Part shown: positions 7,679 to 18,083 of the stretch, in pieces
Layout: every line of letters begins with the position of its first letter
Numbering within the stretch: the first letter of the stretch is position 1
Assembly (NCBI RefSeq): GCF_007827595.1
Contig: NZ_VISR01000005.1
Span: forward strand, 248,001-312,000
Source: Streptomyces sp. BK340
GTDB taxonomy: Bacteria > Actinomycetota > Actinomycetes > Streptomycetales > Streptomycetaceae
Length of the DNA stretch: 64,000 nt
Reading direction: 5' to 3'
Notes under the pieces: model-generated
Database searches by the model: none
What the model saw: the letters and a program-made list of their open reading frames with translations, nothing else
What the model was told of the DNA's origin: nothing
Made by a program: the position numbers and the translations under genes

Positions 7679-9027
7679 CCGCCCCCGGCATCCGGGCCGG
7701 TGCGCCCGCCGAGGACAGCGACGACCTCGACGTCGAGGAGGCCCTGGCCCTCGTGAGGGAACCCAAGGACGACAGCAGCGGCCCCGCGCCCTCCTCCACC
7801 GGTGCCCGGCAGCGGCACGAGCGGCACAAGGCCACTCCCTGGCCCCGCGCCCGCGAGATCGCCGCCCGAGCCGCCCGCTCGGTCAACCGCCGCACCCCTG
7901 TCTCCGTCTCCCTCGCCGACGCCCTCGGCCTGGTCCTCGCCGCCCCCCTCGACGCACTCACCGACCTGCCCTCGTTCGACACCTCGGCGATGGACGGCTG
8001 GGCGGTCGCCGGACCGGGCCCCTGGGAGATCCGGGACGAGGGCGTACTCGCCGGACACGCACAGCCCGAGCAGCTGACCGACGGTGAGGCCGTCCGCATC
8101 GCGACCGGTGCCCGCATCCCGGCCGACACCACCGCGGTGCTGCGCACCGAACACGGCCGCACCGACGCCCAGGGCCGCCTCCACGCGACCCGGGAGGTCA
8201 GCCACGGCCAGGACATCCGCCCGCGCGGCCAGGAGTGCCGCAACGGCGATCAGCTGCTCCCCGTCGGCACCCTCGTCACCCCGGCCGTGCTGGGCCTCGC
8301 GGCGGCCGCCGGGTACGACACGGTCACGGCCGTCCCCCGTCCCCGCGTCGAAGTCCTCGTCCTCGGCGACGAGTTGCTCACCGAGGGACTCCCGCACGAC
8401 GGGCTGATCCGGGACGCGCTAGGCCCCATGCTGCCCCCCTGGCTGCGCGCGATGGGCGCCGAGGTCACCGCCGTACGCCGGCTGGGCGATGACGCCAAAG
8501 CCCTGCACAAGGCGCTCACGGTCTCCGGAGCCGACCTGATCGTCACCACCGGCGGCACCGCGGCGGGACCCGTCGACCATGTCCACCCCAGCCTGGAACG
8601 CATCGGCGCCGAACTCCTCGTCGACGGTGTCAAGGTGCGCCCCGGCCACCCCATGCTGCTGGCCCGCACCAAGGAGAACCAGCACCTGGTCGGCCTGCCC
8701 GGCAACCCCCTCGCGGCCGTCTCCGGCCTGCTCACGCTCGCCGAGCCCCTGCTGCGGACCCTCGCCGCCCGCCCCGCCCCCGAGCCGTACACGCTGCCGC
8801 TCAGGGAGGCGGTGCAGGGGCATCCGTACGACACCCGGCTCGTCCCCGTGGTGCTGCGCGGCGACCGTGCCGTACCGCTGCACTACAACGGCCCGGCCAT
8901 GCTGCGCGGTATCGCCGCCGCCGACGCGCTGGCCGTCGTACCGCCGGGCGGGGCACGACAGGGCGAGGAGACGGAGCTGCTGGACCTGCCGTGGGCGGCG
9001 GCCGGAATCGGGGTGTGTTTCACGTGA
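7675..9027 (+). CDS. moeA: Molybdopterin molybdenumtransferase MoeA
   Basis: 450 residues, ATG overlapping the previous stop. After a low-complexity N-terminal extension of about 50 residues come the MoeA domains: SFDTSAMDGWAV, IATGARIPADT, VLVLGDELL, the MPT-binding stretch VTTGGTAAGPVDHVHPSLE, and VGLPGNPLAAVSG, followed by a C-terminal beta domain. It ligates molybdate to adenylylated molybdopterin. The final codons (Cys-Phe-Thr-stop) lie inside a perfect parS site, which constrains the 3' end. The integrative-element scar begins directly downstream. Confidence 0.93.
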   Translation: MTAPGIRAGAPAEDSDDLDVEEALALVREPKDDSSGPAPSSTGARQRHERHKATPWPRAREIAARAARSVNRRTPVSVSLADALGLVLAAPLDALTDLPSFDTSAMDGWAVAGPGPWEIRDEGVLAGHAQPEQLTDGEAVRIATGARIPADTTAVLRTEHGRTDAQGRLHATREVSHGQDIRPRGQECRNGDQLLPVGTLVTPAVLGLAAAAGYDTVTAVPRPRVEVLVLGDELLTEGLPHDGLIRDALGPMLPPWLRAMGAEVTAVRRLGDDAKALHKALTVSGADLIVTTGGTAAGPVDHVHPSLERIGAELLVDGVKVRPGHPMLLARTKENQHLVGLPGNPLAAVSGLLTLAEPLLRTLAARPAPEPYTLPLREAVQGHPYDTRLVPVVLRGDRAVPLHYNGPAMLRGIAAADALAVVPPGGARQGEETELLDLPWAAAGIGVCFT

Positions 9028-9030
9028 AAC
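9017..9030. other. parS site (ParB binding), overlaps moeA stop
   Basis: GTTTCACGTGAAAC is the exact 14-bp palindromic parS consensus. It spans the last three sense codons and the TGA of moeA. ParB loads at such sites to organise the origin-proximal chromosome; Streptomyces chromosomes carry around twenty of them clustered near oriC (established knowledge). Confidence 0.93.
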
Positions 9031-9102
9031 TTCCGGGCCATGACGCCATCGCCCGCCAAGCGGACGAGCGTGTGGTGACCCATCGGGTGATGGTCCGAGA
9101 CC

Positions 9103-9417
9103 GTGCGCGCCCGCAGACTCCCGTTGGAAGGAGACGAAGACTGGGCCTGGGCCCGTGAACAGGCACGGAACGCACCTGCCTGGTCTGACGACGACTGGCG
9201 ACGGGCAAACACGATCCTCGGTCTGCCCGTCGCCCCGCGTCTCGCTCCGCCTCAGACCGAGATCACTCCGAACCGTCCTCGGACCCAGCTCCCGCCTGAT
9301 CCCCCTTCGGCCTCCACACCGGAGTCAGTCGATCACGCACCGGCTTCCCACGACCGACGGCAGGGCCGACGAGTACGGCAAGCAGTGTGTCCTCGATGTA
9401 CCCGCGCTTCTCACTGA
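9103..9417 (+). CDS. Small ORF of the integrative-element remnant
   Basis: GTG start, 104 codons. The first 45 residues (PLEGDEDWAWAREQARNAP, then WSDDDWRRANTILG) look like the short proteins that accompany serine recombinases in actinomycete elements: acidic and Trp-rich, ending in a DDWRRANTILG-type motif. The rest overlaps the recombinase 3' end antisense and looks like frame noise, so the true gene probably ended early. Function unknown. No convincing ribosome site is visible. Confidence 0.35.
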   Translation: MRARRLPLEGDEDWAWAREQARNAPAWSDDDWRRANTILGLPVAPRLAPPQTEITPNRPRTQLPPDPPSASTPESVDHAPASHDRRQGRRVRQAVCPRCTRASH

Positions 9418-10117
9418 GCTGCAGGTCATCCCACGTCTCGGCGAGATCAACGGGCTCACTCTGTGCGGAGTGCCTGTGCCATAGGAATCGGTTCCGCTCC
9501 GTCGTGAGACGTCGCTTCTCGGCCTCGTGCTCCGCAAGCTGCGAAAAGTACGTCTCCGCTGTGATGATCCGCGACTTCCGGGCCTGCTTCAGGTCGTCGG
9601 TGTCTTCGAGGACGCGCTTTAGCTCCTCCTCCTTGTCCCACGTCGTGGGTGCGGGACTGGCCTGCCGCTTGGCGGCCTCCTCCTGGTGCCTGACGATCAC
9701 CATCATGGATACGACCTTGTCCGTTTCCGGGCCGGGAATCCGCGTGCCTCCGCACCCTGAGTAGGGGCTGCCGCTGCTCGGACACGTGTAGTAGAAGTAG
9801 CCCTCTGGCTTCTTGAGACGCTTCTCCGCTTTGGAGATCCGAAGCTGCGCACCACAGCCGTTCCGGTCACACCGAAGGGTGCCCCGCAGTAGGGACTTGC
9901 GCGTGTTGAAGCCCTGCCCCGGAGCGGGATTCGAACCGAGTAGCTCCGTGACGGCCTCCCACTCCTCGACGGTGATCGCGGGTTCCCACTGCCCGATCAC
10001 CGGCTTCCCGTGGTCGTCCAAGACGATCTCGACGCGCTTGTTGGTCGTTCCCGTGACGGGGTCAACGTCTATGACCTGGCGCGAGCGGTACCCGCACAGC
10101 CGAGGGTTACGGATCAC
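9263..10117 (-). pseudogene. Large serine recombinase, C-terminal fragment only
   Basis: About 285 codons. The recombinase domain (AVIRNPRLCGYRSRQV, ITVEEWEAVTELLG), the zinc beta-ribbon (LRCDRNGCGAQL, YYTCPSSG...GCGG) and a long coiled-coil (KRRLTTERNRFLWHRH) are intact in frame. The N-terminal resolvase catalytic domain with its serine nucleophile is absent. The same frame stays open for a further 15-30 codons upstream (CTAGPSGRTWSHAGLKAV) and then runs into potassium-channel coding sequence on the other strand, so the gene is cut at about 10150-10205. It cannot recombine DNA. It marks a decayed prophage or integrative element. Confidence 0.85.
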
Positions 10118-10221
10118 GGCTTTGAGCCCCGCGTGTGACCAGGTGCGGCCGGACGGGCCCGCTGTACAAGGTCGTTGTCCATGGCCTAAGGGTACTTCCG
10201 GAAAACCGCTGGAGGTCCGCC

Positions 10222-10899
10222 TTGCGCGACCACACCGTCGTCGTCGGCTTCGGCACGAAGGGACGGTCGGCCGTCCAGACCGTCTGCGCGACGGGTCTGA
10301 AGAAGGAGCAGGTGGTCGTGGTCGACCCCAGTTCCAAGGTGATCGACGCGGCGACCTCCGAGGGCTACGCGGGCGTCATAGGCGACGCCACCCGCAGCGA
10401 GGTGCTCAAGCGTGCCGAGGTGCACCGGGCCCGGCAGATCATCGTCGCCCCGCAGCGCGACGACACCGCCGTCCTCGTCACCCTGACGGCCCGGCAGCTC
10501 AACCGGAGCGCGAAGATCGTGGCCGCCGTCCGTGAGGAGGAGAACGCGCCGCTGCTCAAGCAGTCCGGCGCCGACGCCGTCATCACCAGCTCCGGCGCGG
10601 CCGGCCGGCTGCTCGGCCTGTCCGTGCTCAGTCCCGCGGCCGGCATGGTCATGGAGGACCTGATCCAGCAGGGCAGCGGGCTCGACCTCATCGAACGCCC
10701 GGTGGTCCGGGCCGAGGCGGGCAAGTCCCCGCGCGAGACGGACGACCTGGTGGTGAGCGTCGTACGCGGGCACCGGGTGCTCGGCTACGACGACCCCTCC
10801 ATCGGCACCCTCCAGCTGACGGACCGACTGATCACCATCGTCCGGGCGACCCCTGGAGCGCATGTCGCCCCGCACACCCGCCCGCTGCCCCGCGACTGA
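10222..10899 (+). pseudogene. Potassium channel RCK/TrkA-N-TrkA-C half, pore domain lost
   Basis: The frame reads the NAD-binding RCK domain (HTVVVGFGTKGRSAVQTVCA, VVVDPSSKVIDAATSEGY, GDATRSEVLKRAEV) and a TrkA-C domain (DDLVVSVVRGHRVLGYDDPS). In actinobacterial Kch-type channels these follow two membrane helices and a TxGYGD selectivity filter, none of which is here. Homology starts abruptly at RWRSALRD near 10207, next to the recombinase fragment. An in-frame TTG at 10222 with GGAGG six bases before it could still give a soluble regulatory domain; the frame is also open from a GTG at 10135. A broken gene is the likelier reading. Confidence 0.8.
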
Positions 10900-10946
10900 G
10901 CGGGCCTGCCCCGGAGAGGACACCGGCGGGGAGTAGCGTCGCGCTC

Positions 10947-11927
10947 ATGCATGCGATCACGATTCCCGAACCTGGTGGTCCCGAGGCGCTGGTGTGGGGC
11001 GAGGTGCCCGATCCGGTGCCCGGCGCGGGGGAGGTGCTGGTCGAGGTGGTGGCCAGCGCCGTCAACCGTGCCGACATCCTGCAGCGGCAGGGCTTCTACA
11101 ACCCGCCGCCCGGCGCGTCCCCGTACCCCGGCCTGGAGTGCTCCGGCAGGATCGCCGCGCTCGGCCCCGGGGTCTCCGGCTGGGCCGTCGGCGACGAGGT
11201 GTGCGCGCTGCTCTCGGGCGGCGGCTACGCCGAGAAGGTCGTGGTTCCGGCCGGGCAGCTGCTGCCCGTGCCCCGTGGTGTGGACCTGAAGCGGGCGGCC
11301 GCGCTGCCCGAGGTGGTCTGCACGGTCTGGTCCAACGTCTTCATGATCGCCCATCTGCGCCCGGGCGAGACGCTGCTGGTGCACGGCGGCTCCAGTGGTA
11401 TCGGCACGATGGCGATCCAGCTGGCCAAGGCCGTCGGCGCCAAGGTCGCGGTGACCGCGGGGACGAAGGAGAAGCTGGAGCACTGCGCCGAGCTGGGCGC
11501 GGACGTGCTGATCAACTACCGGGAGCAGGACTTCGTCGCCGAGATCGGGCAGGCCACGGACGGCGCGGGTGCCGATGTCATCCTCGACAACATGGGCGCG
11601 AAGTACCTGGACCGCAACGTCCAGGCCCTCGCCGTCAACGGGCGGCTCGCGATCATCGGCATGCAGGGCGGGATCAAGGGTGAGCTGAACATCGCCGCCC
11701 TGCTGAACAAGCGAGCCGCCATCAGCGCGACCTCGCTGCGGGCCCGGCCGCTGAACGAGAAGGCCGCCATCGTGGCCGCCGTTCGCGAACATGTGTGGCC
11801 CCTGCTCGCCGCGGGCCAGGTCCGCCCGGTCGTCGACAGCGAGCTGCCGATGCCGGAGGCGGCCGAGGCACACCGGGTGGTGGAGGCGAGCCGGCACGTC
11901 GGCAAGGTGCTGCTGGTGGCGCCGTAG
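10947..11927 (+). CDS. NAD(P)H:quinone oxidoreductase, zinc-independent MDR family
   Basis: 326 residues. Medium-chain dehydrogenase fold of the quinone-oxidoreductase/PIG3 type: AVNRADILQRQGFYNPPPG, PGLECSGRIAALG, the cofactor loop VHGGSSGIGTMAIQLAKAVGA, and a C-terminus ending VVEASRHVGKVLLVAP. No structural or catalytic zinc cysteines are seen, as expected for this branch. It reduces quinones or enones with NADPH. The ATG at 10947 gives the canonical MHAITIPEPGGPEAL start. It lies 47 bases after the broken channel gene, on the same strand. Confidence 0.9.
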   Translation: MHAITIPEPGGPEALVWGEVPDPVPGAGEVLVEVVASAVNRADILQRQGFYNPPPGASPYPGLECSGRIAALGPGVSGWAVGDEVCALLSGGGYAEKVVVPAGQLLPVPRGVDLKRAAALPEVVCTVWSNVFMIAHLRPGETLLVHGGSSGIGTMAIQLAKAVGAKVAVTAGTKEKLEHCAELGADVLINYREQDFVAEIGQATDGAGADVILDNMGAKYLDRNVQALAVNGRLAIIGMQGGIKGELNIAALLNKRAAISATSLRARPLNEKAAIVAAVREHVWPLLAAGQVRPVVDSELPMPEAAEAHRVVEASRHVGKVLLVAP

Positions 11928-11940
11928 CAGGCCGGTCGGA

Positions 11941-12594
11941 TCAGCTGCGCCGTACCCGCAGGCCCACGAATGCCAGACCCAGGCCCAGGCCGATGAGGAC
12001 CAGACCGGAGCCCAGCGGCAGGATCTGCAGGGTCGGTTCGGCGGAGGTCCGGCCCTGTTGAACGGCGTTCTGGCCCGCGGGCTGCTGCGGGGGCCGGGCG
12101 GGGTTCAGTCCGGCCTCCGCGGGCGACTCGGAGGCCGCCGGCGCCTGGTCCGGGATCACCGCGGTCTCCGCCTCCTCCGGGTAGCCGTCCTCCGGATCGG
12201 TGTCGGGGGCCCCGGTGACCGTGCCGGTGTCGTCGTCGCCCTCCTCCGCGGCGGCAGGTCCGTCCGGTCGGCCCGGCCGCAGCCTGCCTTCACCGGCACG
12301 GCTCCCGGCCCGGGACGGCTCGGCGGGAGCGGAGGGCGAGGCGGAGGCCGAGTCGGAGGCCGAGTCGGAGTCGGAGTCGGCGTCGGAGTCGGAGTCGGAG
12401 TCGGAGTCGGAGAACCGTGCCGCCGGCGAGGCCGTGACCCGCAGGGCGGGGGACGGGGACGCCGAGGGCACGGGGGAGTCCGGCGGGGCGGTCTCCGCGC
12501 CGTATGCGATGGCCGTGCCGCACACCGGCACGGCTGCCGCGAGGACGAGCAGCATCCGCAGCAGGCGGAGCGTCAGTCGCAGCCATGGAGTCAC
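11941..12594 (-). CDS. Secreted/cell-surface Ser-Asp-rich protein with C-terminal anchor helix
   Basis: 217 residues from the GTG at 12594, chosen because GGGAGG sits 8 bases upstream; the frame stays open further up without a ribosome site. A signal segment (LRLLRMLLVLAAAVPVCGTAIA) is followed by a low-complexity middle with Ser-Asp dipeptides (about residues 65-90), then Pro/Ala/Glu-rich sequence. The C-terminus is a hydrophobic helix ending in a basic tail (LVLIGLGLGLAFVGLRVRRS). The layout fits a wall-spanning protein held by a C-terminal membrane helix. No enzymatic domain is visible. It converges on the quinone oxidoreductase 13 bases away. Confidence 0.75.
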   Translation of the reverse strand: MTPWLRLTLRLLRMLLVLAAAVPVCGTAIAYGAETAPPDSPVPSASPSPALRVTASPAARFSDSDSDSDSDADSDSDSASDSASASPSAPAEPSRAGSRAGEGRLRPGRPDGPAAAEEGDDDTGTVTGAPDTDPEDGYPEEAETAVIPDQAPAASESPAEAGLNPARPPQQPAGQNAVQQGRTSAEPTLQILPLGSGLVLIGLGLGLAFVGLRVRRS

Positions 12595-12758
12595 GTCGGT
12601 GACCTCCCAGAGCCAAGTCGTCGAACATCGACGGAATCCAGCCTCACATTTCATGGCAGACAGGGCATTCCGGATTGGGCCGACAGGTCTAAACGGTGGA
12701 TCAGTCCCAAGAGGGGGCACGACGGTGATGAGGTGTAGGCGTGCGAGAGAATGGCGGC

Positions 12759-13295
12759 ATGGAGATGCCGAGGAACGAACGGTCGCCAGAGAATCCCCAG
12801 ATCCTGGTCGTGGGCCAGGACGGCATGACGATTGGCGGCGGCGGAGACGAGGACTCCCGCGAGACCCCGCTGACGGAGCAGGTCGAGCAGCCGGCCAAGG
12901 TCATGCGGATCGGCAGCATGATCAAGCAGCTCCTCGAGGAGGTGCGTGCGGCTCCCCTGGACGACGCGAGCCGGGCCCGGCTGAAGGAGATCCACCGCAG
13001 CTCGGTCAAGGAGCTGGAGGACGGGCTGGCGCCGGAGCTGGTCGAGGAGCTGGAGCGGCTCTCCCTGCCGTTCACCGACGACGGAACCCCGAGCGACGCG
13101 GAACTGCGGATCGCACAGGCCCAGTTGGTCGGCTGGCTGGAGGGTCTGTTCCACGGGATCCAGACGACGCTGTTCGCCCAGCAGATGGCCGCGCGGGCCC
13201 AGCTGGAGCAGATGCGCCGGGCGCTGCCGCCGGGCGTGGGCCACGAGGGCGACGATCACCACACGGGCGGCCGCTCGGGCGGACCGTACCTGTAA
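12759..13295 (+). CDS. bpa: Bacterial proteasome activator (Bpa/PafE)
   Basis: 178 residues from the ATG at 12759; an in-frame GTG at 12741 would add six. The family core is clear: NPQILVVGQDGM, IGSMIKQLLEEVRAAPLD, ELEDGLAPELVEELERLSLP, then the four-helix region QLVGWLEGLFHGIQ. Bpa forms a dodecameric ring that opens the 20S proteasome gate without ATP. The C-terminal docking motif reads GGPYL, keeping the penultimate Tyr; I recall GQYL in mycobacteria. It lies beside two Ser/Thr kinase genes. A strong hairpin follows. Confidence 0.88.
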   Translation: MEMPRNERSPENPQILVVGQDGMTIGGGGDEDSRETPLTEQVEQPAKVMRIGSMIKQLLEEVRAAPLDDASRARLKEIHRSSVKELEDGLAPELVEELERLSLPFTDDGTPSDAELRIAQAQLVGWLEGLFHGIQTTLFAQQMAARAQLEQMRRALPPGVGHEGDDHHTGGRSGGPYL

Positions 13296-13315
13296 TCCCA
13301 GGCCCACCTCAGCAC

Positions 13316-13347
13316 GAAGGGCCCGGCGGCAGTCCGCCGGGCCCTTC
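13316..13347. terminator. Hairpin between bpa and kinase gene
   Basis: Perfect 14-bp arms GAAGGGCCCGGCGG and CCGCCGGGCCCTTC with a 4-base loop, 20 bases after the bpa stop and 60 bases beyond the stop of the convergent kinase gene. Likely bidirectional. Confidence 0.85.
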
Positions 13348-13407
13348 CTATGTCTGCCGTTCTGCGACCGTGCCTGCCGTTCTGCGGCGGTGTCGGCCCG
13401 TGGCTGC

Positions 13408-15039
13408 TTAAGGGTTGCCCGACGACACGTTGAGCTGGATCTCGACGCTCTTCGGGTCGACGTCCGTGCCCTGCTTCGGGAACTGGTCGATGACCGCGCC
13501 CTCACCGTAGGTGTTCTCGTCGACTTCCTTGGTCGTGATGCGCCAGCCCGCGGCGGCCGCGCAGTCCTTGACCGACTTGATGTACTTGAACCGGAAGTCC
13601 GGGAGCGTGATCTTCTTCGGGTCGTTGTACGACTCCTGCGGCTCCGTGCACTCGGTCTTGTCGACCGTCTTGCTCGTGTCCGGACCCCGGTAGCCGTCCG
13701 CGTGGGCCGACGCGGAGGGGCTGGCGCCGCCGCCTCCCTTGTCGTCCTCGCCGCCGTTGTTCAGTGTCACCGCGACGATCAGACCGACCACCGCGACGAG
13801 GGACACCACGATCGAGCCGATGATCACCGGCTTGTTGCTCTTGCCGCCGCCTCCGCCGGAGTGGGACTGCACCGCGGTCTGGGGCGTGAGGTTGTACGGC
13901 GGCGGGGTCGCGGGGGCCTGCTGCCCGTACCCCGCGGGCGGGGTCTGGTAGCCGGCCTGCTGCGGATAGCCGTACGCCGGCGCGGGGGTCGGGGCCGGGG
14001 TGCCGTACGGGCCCGGAGCCGGGGTCGGCTGGTATGGCGTCTGGACCGGGCCGGTGGGCGCCGGAGTCGCCTGGTCGACCGGCGGGAACACCGCGGAGCC
14101 GACACCCGCGCCGCTCTGCGTCGGACCGGAGCCCGGCACGATGCTCGGCGCCGCAGCCTGGAGGGAGGCGGCGACGCGCAGGCACTCGTCGCGCATGGAC
14201 TCGGCGGTCGGGAAGCGCTCGTTCGGGTTCTTCTTCAGCGCGCGGGCGATCAGCGCGTCCACCGCGGGCGGAAGGGAACGGTTGATCGAGGAGGCGGCGA
14301 CCGGCTCCTCCTGGACATGCGCGTAGGCGATCGCCAGCGGGGAGTCCGCGTCGAACGGCAGCCGCCCGGTGACCAGCTGGAACAGCATGATGCCGACCGA
14401 GTACAGATCGGAGCGGGCGTCCACGCCGCGGCCCAGGGCCTGCTCCGGTGAGAGGTACTGCGGGGTGCCGACGACCATGCCGGTCTGGGTCATCGAGGTG
14501 ACGCCGGACTGCATGGCGCGCGCGATACCGAAGTCCATGACCTTGACGACGCCGCGCTTGGTCATCATCACGTTGCCCGGCTTGATGTCGCGGTGGACCA
14601 GGCCCATCTCGTGGCTGATCTCCAGCGCGGCCAGCACGTCCGCGGTGACCTTCAGGGCCTTGTCGGCGGGCATCGCGCCGTACTGCCGTACGTCCGCGTC
14701 GAGCACCGAGCCGAGCGGGCGGCCCTCTACGTACTCCATGACGATGTACGGCATCGTCGCGCCGTCCAGATCGTCCTCGCCGGTGTCGAAGACCGAGACG
14801 ATGTTGGTGTGCGTGAGCTTGGCCACTGCCTGGGCCTCGCGGCGAAAGCGCTCGCGGAAGGCCTGCTCCCGGCCCAGCTCGGTGTGGAGCGTCTTGATCG
14901 CGACCTGGCGGTCCAGCACGGCGTCGTACGCCAGGTGAACCGAGGCCATGCCGCCTTCACCGAGCAAGTCACGCAGCTGGTAGCGACCGCCGGCCAGCGA
15001 CCTTCCCGCGTACCGGCCCTGTGCGCCGTCGTGGCTCAT
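13408..15039 (-). CDS. Hanks-type Ser/Thr protein kinase with one PASTA domain
   Basis: 543 residues. Kinase domain at about 20-285: glycine loop GEGGMASV, ATP lysine K49 (VAIKTL), catalytic loop LVHRDIKPGN with D151, DFG at 169-171, and activation-loop Thr-rich TSMTQTGMVVGTPQYLSPE. A Pro/Gln/Tyr-rich juxtamembrane segment follows, then a single membrane helix (VIIGSIVVSLVAVVGLIVAV) and an extracellular tail ending in one PASTA-like module (ITLPDFRFKYIKSVKDCAAA, GAVIDQFPKQGTDVDP). The architecture is that of PknB-type cell-wall-sensing kinases, but with one PASTA instead of three or four. Start ATG at 15039; divergent from the next kinase. Confidence 0.92.
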   Translation of the reverse strand: MSHDGAQGRYAGRSLAGGRYQLRDLLGEGGMASVHLAYDAVLDRQVAIKTLHTELGREQAFRERFRREAQAVAKLTHTNIVSVFDTGEDDLDGATMPYIVMEYVEGRPLGSVLDADVRQYGAMPADKALKVTADVLAALEISHEMGLVHRDIKPGNVMMTKRGVVKVMDFGIARAMQSGVTSMTQTGMVVGTPQYLSPEQALGRGVDARSDLYSVGIMLFQLVTGRLPFDADSPLAIAYAHVQEEPVAASSINRSLPPAVDALIARALKKNPNERFPTAESMRDECLRVAASLQAAAPSIVPGSGPTQSGAGVGSAVFPPVDQATPAPTGPVQTPYQPTPAPGPYGTPAPTPAPAYGYPQQAGYQTPPAGYGQQAPATPPPYNLTPQTAVQSHSGGGGGKSNKPVIIGSIVVSLVAVVGLIVAVTLNNGGEDDKGGGGASPSASAHADGYRGPDTSKTVDKTECTEPQESYNDPKKITLPDFRFKYIKSVKDCAAAAGWRITTKEVDENTYGEGAVIDQFPKQGTDVDPKSVEIQLNVSSGNP

Positions 15040-15382
15040 CTCTCCGCGTCCCCCACTGGCCGTCCGGCGCCGTCATTCAGCGAACAAGCCTTGATCGAAT
15101 GTGTCATTCCCGGCCAAGTCTGCCCCAGGGCACTGACACGTCAAGCTCGGTGCCCGTTCCGTGACCGTACGCGAAAGAAGCGTCGCGGAAGCGTTACAGC
15201 GCCCGTACGACCAGTCCACGGAATTTGCACGAGAGCGCGTGCTAGGGGTTTCATGACCGGTCAGTCTCGGGCCGGTCCCGGCACCGGATCCGGACCGGTG
15301 GCCCATGCGAAGGCTGTAGCGTGGCCGACGGAGACCGTAACAACACCGCGCGCACCGCGGGCAGAAACGACGGCGAGGACCG
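15040..15382. promoter_or_regulatory. Intergenic region between two divergent kinases
   Basis: 343 bases without a convincing gene. It must hold both kinase promoters. I see a small inverted repeat GCACG-AGAGCG-CGTGC near 15228-15243 but no clear -35/-10 pair. Nothing else is supported. Confidence 0.4.
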
Positions 15383-17002
<1,620 letters not shown>

Positions 17003-17039
17003 AGGCCGCCGACGCCGTCCACCCCGCCGACCCCCTAGT

Positions 17040-18083
17040 TCACCCGACGAAGGCGTCGCACACCGCGTCGTACTCCCGGGTCCACCACACCGCGAGCGCC
17101 GAGGCGGCCGGGAACTGGCAGTCCGCGCGCGTGTCGCCGCGTTCGTAGTGCCAGCGCAGCATCCAGAAGTCGTTCAGGCGTTCCCACCACACCCGGTGCA
17201 CGGCCGCCGCGAGCTCCGAGGGAGTGGCGCCGGCCGCGCGCCGGTACGCGCGCGCGTACGCCAGCACCTTGGGCAGGTCCAGCGCCCCCGCGGGCCGTAC
17301 GAAGAAGATCGCGGCGGCGCGTACGGCCTCCTCGGCGCGGGGCTGCACGCCGAGCCGGTCCCAGTCGACGATGGCGGCCGGGGCGTCCCCCTTGTAGAGC
17401 AGGTTGAAGGGGTGGAAGTCGCCGTGCACCCAGCCCACCGAGGCGCCGCGCGGGGGGCGCCGGTCGGCGTGCTGCTCCAGGAGGGAGCGGCGTTCCAGGA
17501 GGCGGTGACGGGCCAGTTCGTCGAAGGCGTCGGCGGGTCGGTGGCGGCGGACGTGGGCGAGCAGGTCGTCGATGAGGGCGAAGGTGTCCGCCGGGTCGGC
17601 GCTCTCCACGGGATGTGGGCTCGTGGCCGGGCGCGTGCGCGCCTTGGGAGGCATCACGCGCTCCAGACAGGCGTGTACGGCGCCCAGGAGCGCCCCCAGG
17701 CGTGCGCTCTCCCCGCGGGTCAGCTGCCCGCCGTGGCGGTGCCTGCCGTCGATCCAGGGGTGCAGGGCGTAGGCGTGGCCGCCGACGACGGCGACCGTAC
17801 GGCCCTCGCGGTGGGCGAGCGGCTGGGCGACCGGGACACCGAGGTCGGCCAGCCGCTGGGTGGCCCGGTGCCGGCGTTCGATGGCGGCGGGGTCGGCGGT
17901 GTCCGGGTCGAAGTGGTGCTTGAGGAAGTAGCGGCCGCGGGTGGTGCACAGCCGGTAGCCGCGGTTGAGCAGGCCCTGGTCGACGGGTTCACAGGTGAGG
18001 GCGGTACCGGCGGCGTACAGGCGCAGCAGGGCGCCCAGAGGGGGCGCGTGGGGTACGGGGGGTGGTACACATGAGCGCGGCAC
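17040..18083 (-). CDS. Phosphotransferase of the aminoglycoside/choline kinase fold
   Basis: 347 residues from a GTG at 18083. The APH fold is recognised by VGWVHGDFHPFNLLYKG (catalytic loop with the H-G-D and N residues) and by the metal-binding AAIVDWDRLG. The N-lobe reads QGLLNRGYRLCTTRGRYFLK. Substrate unknown: members phosphorylate aminoglycosides, macrolides, choline or sugars, and sequence alone does not choose. The protein is His- and Trp-rich near the C-terminus (RVWWERLNDFWMLRWHYERG), a feature of housekeeping members rather than known resistance enzymes. Stops 37 bases from the convergent kinase. Confidence 0.8.
   Translation of the reverse strand: MPRSCVPPPVPHAPPLGALLRLYAAGTALTCEPVDQGLLNRGYRLCTTRGRYFLKHHFDPDTADPAAIERRHRATQRLADLGVPVAQPLAHREGRTVAVVGGHAYALHPWIDGRHRHGGQLTRGESARLGALLGAVHACLERVMPPKARTRPATSPHPVESADPADTFALIDDLLAHVRRHRPADAFDELARHRLLERRSLLEQHADRRPPRGASVGWVHGDFHPFNLLYKGDAPAAIVDWDRLGVQPRAEEAVRAAAIFFVRPAGALDLPKVLAYARAYRRAAGATPSELAAAVHRVWWERLNDFWMLRWHYERGDTRADCQFPAASALAVWWTREYDAVCDAFVG

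Noticed and set aside
9930..9960. tRNA-like T-loop sequence (GATTCGAACC)
   Set aside because: It lies in frame in the recombinase and encodes its conserved GSNPAPGQGF stretch; no acceptor stem or other arms fold.
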